Source: Fimbriiglobus sp.
Lineage (GTDB): Bacteria > Planctomycetota > Planctomycetia > Gemmatales > Gemmataceae
Assembly: GCA_025352585.1 (NCBI GenBank)
Contig: JANXTD010000375.1
Coordinates: 1-8,056 of the forward strand
Length of the DNA: 8,056 nucleotides
Direction: 5' to 3'
In this document: in pieces, positions 5,447 to 8,056 of the stretch
Numbering within the stretch: position 1 is the first letter of the stretch
How the letters are laid out: the number at the start of each line of letters is the position of its first letter
The notes under the pieces: model-generated
Seen by the model: the letters and a program-made list of their open reading frames with translations, nothing else
Databases searched by the model: none
What the model was told of the DNA's origin: nothing
Program-made: the position numbers and the translations under genes

Positions 5447-6376
5447 ATGCGAACCGCCTGCCTCGCCTTGACGTTCCTGGCCGCCACCGCCCTCGGCCAG
5501 ACGCCCGCGCCGCCGGCGAACCCGCCCGGCGTCGCGGCGACGGTCAACGGCGAGGCGATCCCGCTGGCCAAGGTCGATGCCGTTGTCAAGACCTGGCCGA
5601 CGGCCGGGGCACCGCTGCGTAAGGAGCAGTTGCGGCTGCTGCGGGCCGACGTGCTCGACATGCTCATCGACGCCACATTGCAGCGGCAGTACCTGGCGAA
5701 GCACGGGCCGAAACTGGACCCGGCGAAACTCGATCGGGCCTACGCCGGGTTGGTCGAGAACGCCCGCCGCGCCGGCAAGTCGCCGGCCGAGTTCGCCCGC
5801 GAGGTCGGCGGCGAGGCCCGGGCGCGGGCCGACTTGACCGCGGCGATGCAACTCCAGGAGTTGGCGGAGGCCCAGGCGACACCCGCGGCCTTGCAGAAGC
5901 TCTACGCCGACAACAAGGACCACTTCGACGGCGTGACGGTGCGCGTCAGCCACGTCATGATGCGCGTCAGCCCCGGCGCGCCGCCGGGCGAGCGGGCGAC
6001 GGCCCACGCCAAGCTGCTGCAACTCCGCGACGAGGTCGTCGCCGGCAAGTTGACGTTCGCCGACGCGGCCCGGAAGCACTCGATCGACGCGACCGCCACC
6101 GCCGGCGGCGATGCCGGGTTCGTCCAGCGGCGCGACCCCAACTTCGACGACGAGTTCTGCCGCGCGGCGTTCGCGCTGCCGGTCAACGGCCTGAGCGAGC
6201 CGACCGACACGCCGCGCGCCGTTCACTTGATCCTCGCGACCGAGCGTAAGGCCGGCACGCCCTCGACCTACGGGCAGGCCGCCGAGCGCGTGATCGACCT
6301 GCACTTCATCCAGCACCAGGCGACGCTGTTGGCGCAGCTCCGCCAGGCGGCGACGATCACCGTGACACTCCCTTGA
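5447..6376 (+). CDS. Secreted parvulin-type peptidyl-prolyl isomerase (SurA/PpiC-like)
   Basis: The 309-residue protein catalyses cis-trans isomerisation of prolyl bonds and probably acts as a folding chaperone outside the inner membrane. The ATG at 5447 is chosen because it starts a clear Sec signal peptide (MRTACLALTFLAATALG, about residues 1-17); an in-frame upstream ATG at 5369 would bury it. Residues 31-48 (ATVNGEAIPLAKVDAVV) open a SurA-type N-terminal helical domain running to about 150. The parvulin domain covers about 165-270, with VSHVMM (His 169), GGDAGF (220-225), FCRAAFALP (237-245) and VHLI (His 260), the usual conserved positions. A helical C-terminal tail follows. One parvulin domain is present, against two in E. 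coli SurA. The next gene starts 22 bases after the stop, so the two are probably cotranscribed, pointing to envelope protein assembly. Confidence 0.9.
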   Translation: MRTACLALTFLAATALGQTPAPPANPPGVAATVNGEAIPLAKVDAVVKTWPTAGAPLRKEQLRLLRADVLDMLIDATLQRQYLAKHGPKLDPAKLDRAYAGLVENARRAGKSPAEFAREVGGEARARADLTAAMQLQELAEAQATPAALQKLYADNKDHFDGVTVRVSHVMMRVSPGAPPGERATAHAKLLQLRDEVVAGKLTFADAARKHSIDATATAGGDAGFVQRRDPNFDDEFCRAAFALPVNGLSEPTDTPRAVHLILATERKAGTPSTYGQAAERVIDLHFIQHQATLLAQLRQAATITVTLP

Positions 6377-6398
6377 CCCCGACGCAGGACGGCCCGCC

Positions 6399-8056
6399 AT
6401 GCCCGACGAAACCCGCCCCGCCCCGCGCCGCTGGCTCACCCGGCTGGCGTGGCTCGCGCTGCTCACGACCGTCGCCGCCGTGCTGCTCGTCGCCTTCGCC
6501 CCGCAGATCGTCGCGCGCACGCCGCTGCGCGACCGGGCGCTCGCGGCGGCGACCAAGGACTTGAAGGGCACGCTCAGCGTGGACGAGTTGTCGCTGAGTT
6601 GGTTCGACGTGGTCGAAGCGGCCGGCGTCACGCTGGCCGGCGAGGACGGCCAGGTCGCCGTGAGCATCCCCAGGCTTGCGACCTCGAAGACGCTGCTCGA
6701 ACTGGCCCGCGACCGCGCCGACCTCGGCCGGCTGACCGTCTCGGACGCGACCGTGCATCTCCGCTGCGCGCCGGGCACGACCAACCTCGAAATGATCCTG
6801 GCGAACTACCTGACCACCGACCCCGACCGGCCGGCGGCAGCGCGACCGGCGGTCGCGGTCGATGTCGTCAACGCGACGGTCGAACTCAGCGAGGCCGGCA
6901 ATGCCGTCGTGCAGAGGCTCGACGCCGTCGGCGCAACAGTCACCGTGCCGGCCGTCAGCGGCGCGATCGACGTGACGGTCGAAGTCGCCGGCAAGCTGCA
7001 CGCCACGGCGAGCGTCGGCGACGTGGCGACGGCCCACGCCGAGGCGACCGGGTTCGCGCTCGAGGCCGTCGGCCCGCTGGCCCGCCGCTTCGCGCCGGGG
7101 GCCGACCTGCGCGGCACGCTCACCGCGACGTCCGACGTGCGCCGCGCCGGCACCGAACTCGACGTGAAGGGCAAGGCCGAGGCGACCGACTTCCGCGTCG
7201 CGGGGCCGTGGCTGCGCGAGCCGGTCGCGCTCAAGACGCTCGTCGTCAAGCCGTCGGAGGTCTCGTACAAGGGCGGCGAGTTGCGCGTCACCGGCTTCGA
7301 GGCGACCTGCGACGCCGGCAACGTCACTGCGGCCGGGGCGGTCAACCTCTCCGGCGACCCCGAAGACGCCCTCAACAGGACGGGGCTGAAGCTGCACGCC
7401 GACCTCGACCTCGCCCGCCTCGCCGCCATCGCGCCCAAGCTCTTGCGGCTGCAAGCGGGCACGGCGCTGCACGAGGGCAAGGTCAGCCTGCGGCTCGACT
7501 CGGCGGCGAGTGCGTCGCACCCCGGCAGCGTCGAGTGGGTCGGCGGCCTCACCACGACCGCCCTGCGCGGCAGCCGCGGCGGCAAGGAACTCGCCTGGGA
7601 GAAGCCGCTGAGCACCGCGTTCACCGCCCGCTTCGACAAGAAGCTGCGGCCGACGTTCGACAAGTTGCAGTGCGAGTCCGACTTCATCGGCCTGGCCGGG
7701 CGCGGCTCCGCCGAGTCGTTCCTGGTCATGGCCAACGTCGATCTGACGCGGCTGGCCGAGCGCCTCGGCGACTTCGTCGATTTGCGCGGCAGCCGCTTCG
7801 GCGGCACCGCCGCGGTGTCGCTGAAGAACGAGCCGCGGCCCGGCGGCGGCTTCACGACGGCCGGCACCGCCACGCTCAAGAACGGCCACTTCACCGACGC
7901 CGCCGGCCGCGAGATCGCCGAGCCAGACGTGGCAGTGACCCTCACCGCGTCGGGCAAGCTCGCCCCGGACCACACGCTGCGGCTCGACGCCGGCGACCTC
8001 ACGGTCGTCGCCGGCGGCGACCGGCTGTCGGCGAAGCTGCTCGACCCCGTCGCGGA
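6399..8056 (+). CDS. AsmA-like envelope protein, 3' part beyond the window
   Basis: The frame is open from ATG 6399 to the window end, at least 552 residues, and is truncated by the window rather than by mutation. Residues 1-14 are basic, a single hydrophobic helix spans about 15-36, and the rest lies outside the inner membrane. After the helix comes LSVDELSLSWFDVVEAAGV (59-77), then a segment ending DLGRL and a TTNLE motif near residue 130. This is the AsmA/TamB-like start I associate with large planctomycete proteins. The remainder is repetitive beta-strand sequence with many short Val/Thr/Ala strands and 'G-x-x-x-L' turns, consistent with a long beta-groove that carries or anchors lipids between membranes. 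Bacterial AsmA-like proteins are linked to phospholipid transport and outer-membrane assembly; the role here is inferred. The start follows a weak AGGA site and lies 22 bases after the isomerase stop. Confidence 0.8.
   Translation, partial: MPDETRPAPRRWLTRLAWLALLTTVAAVLLVAFAPQIVARTPLRDRALAAATKDLKGTLSVDELSLSWFDVVEAAGVTLAGEDGQVAVSIPRLATSKTLLELARDRADLGRLTVSDATVHLRCAPGTTNLEMILANYLTTDPDRPAAARPAVAVDVVNATVELSEAGNAVVQRLDAVGATVTVPAVSGAIDVTVEVAGKLHATASVGDVATAHAEATGFALEAVGPLARRFAPGADLRGTLTATSDVRRAGTELDVKGKAEATDFRVAGPWLREPVALKTLVVKPSEVSYKGGELRVTGFEATCDAGNVTAAGAVNLSGDPEDALNRTGLKLHADLDLARLAAIAPKLLRLQAGTALHEGKVSLRLDSAASASHPGSVEWVGGLTTTALRGSRGGKELAWEKPLSTAFTARFDKKLRPTFDKLQCESDFIGLAGRGSAESFLVMANVDLTRLAERLGDFVDLRGSRFGGTAAVSLKNEPRPGGGFTTAGTATLKNGHFTDAAGREIAEPDVAVTLTASGKLAPDHTLRLDAGDLTVVAGGDRLSAKLLDPVA

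Noticed and set aside
5348..6784. Long minus-strand open frame (478 codons) across the isomerase gene and into the AsmA-like gene
   Set aside because: It is antisense to a recognisable parvulin with a signal peptide, spans an intergenic gap and two genes, and gives low-complexity Arg/Gly/Val sequence.
6357..7973. Minus-strand open frames of 538 and 398 codons (the second at 6806-8002) opposite the AsmA-like gene
   Set aside because: Both are compositionally biased shadows of the plus-strand frame, which has a membrane anchor and family-like N-terminus.

Overview
The window is GC-rich DNA whose codons mostly end in G or C. From gene content and style it is probably a chromosome segment of a planctomycete, most likely of the Gemmata type. 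The reasons are a PepSY-type membrane protein, a very long AsmA-like envelope protein with a 'dLGrL…TNLE' N-terminal pattern that I associate with planctomycetes, and small hypothetical proteins that resemble families common in that group. This taxonomic call is inference; no rRNA or marker gene is present.

Layout. (1) 92-1903, minus strand: a complete exporter-type ABC half-transporter. (2) 1996-2955, plus strand: a PepSY-associated transmembrane protein, transcribed divergently from the transporter across a 92-bp gap holding a small palindrome. (3) 2956-3212: a non-coding spacer with two hairpin-capable inverted repeats, leading to a small one-helix membrane protein (3213-3518) that has a good ribosome binding site but a tail that looks non-native. 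(4) 3497-4497, minus strand: three small unrecognised or poorly known genes, of clearly lower GC at the 3518-3735 end, which look like accessory cargo. (5) 4626-5345, minus strand: queE, a radical SAM enzyme of 7-deazaguanine synthesis. (6) 5447-6376 and 6399 to the window end, plus strand: a secreted SurA/PpiC-like peptidyl-prolyl isomerase, then an AsmA-like protein 22 bp downstream that runs off the window. These two are probably one envelope-biogenesis operon, divergent from queE across a compact intergenic region with back-to-back promoter candidates.

The well-recognised genes are ordinary housekeeping or envelope functions. The unusual part is 3.4-4.6 kb. There a small-gene cluster has an apparent AUC start, a member that looks internally deleted, and a neighbour whose C-terminal codon usage collapses. 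Two copies of a 17-base intergenic motif lie just after the stop codons of two minus-strand genes (the transporter and queE). I saw no tRNA, rRNA, CRISPR array, transposase or attachment site, and nothing that proves a new defence or metabolic system. No gene-free stretch exceeds 300 bases.
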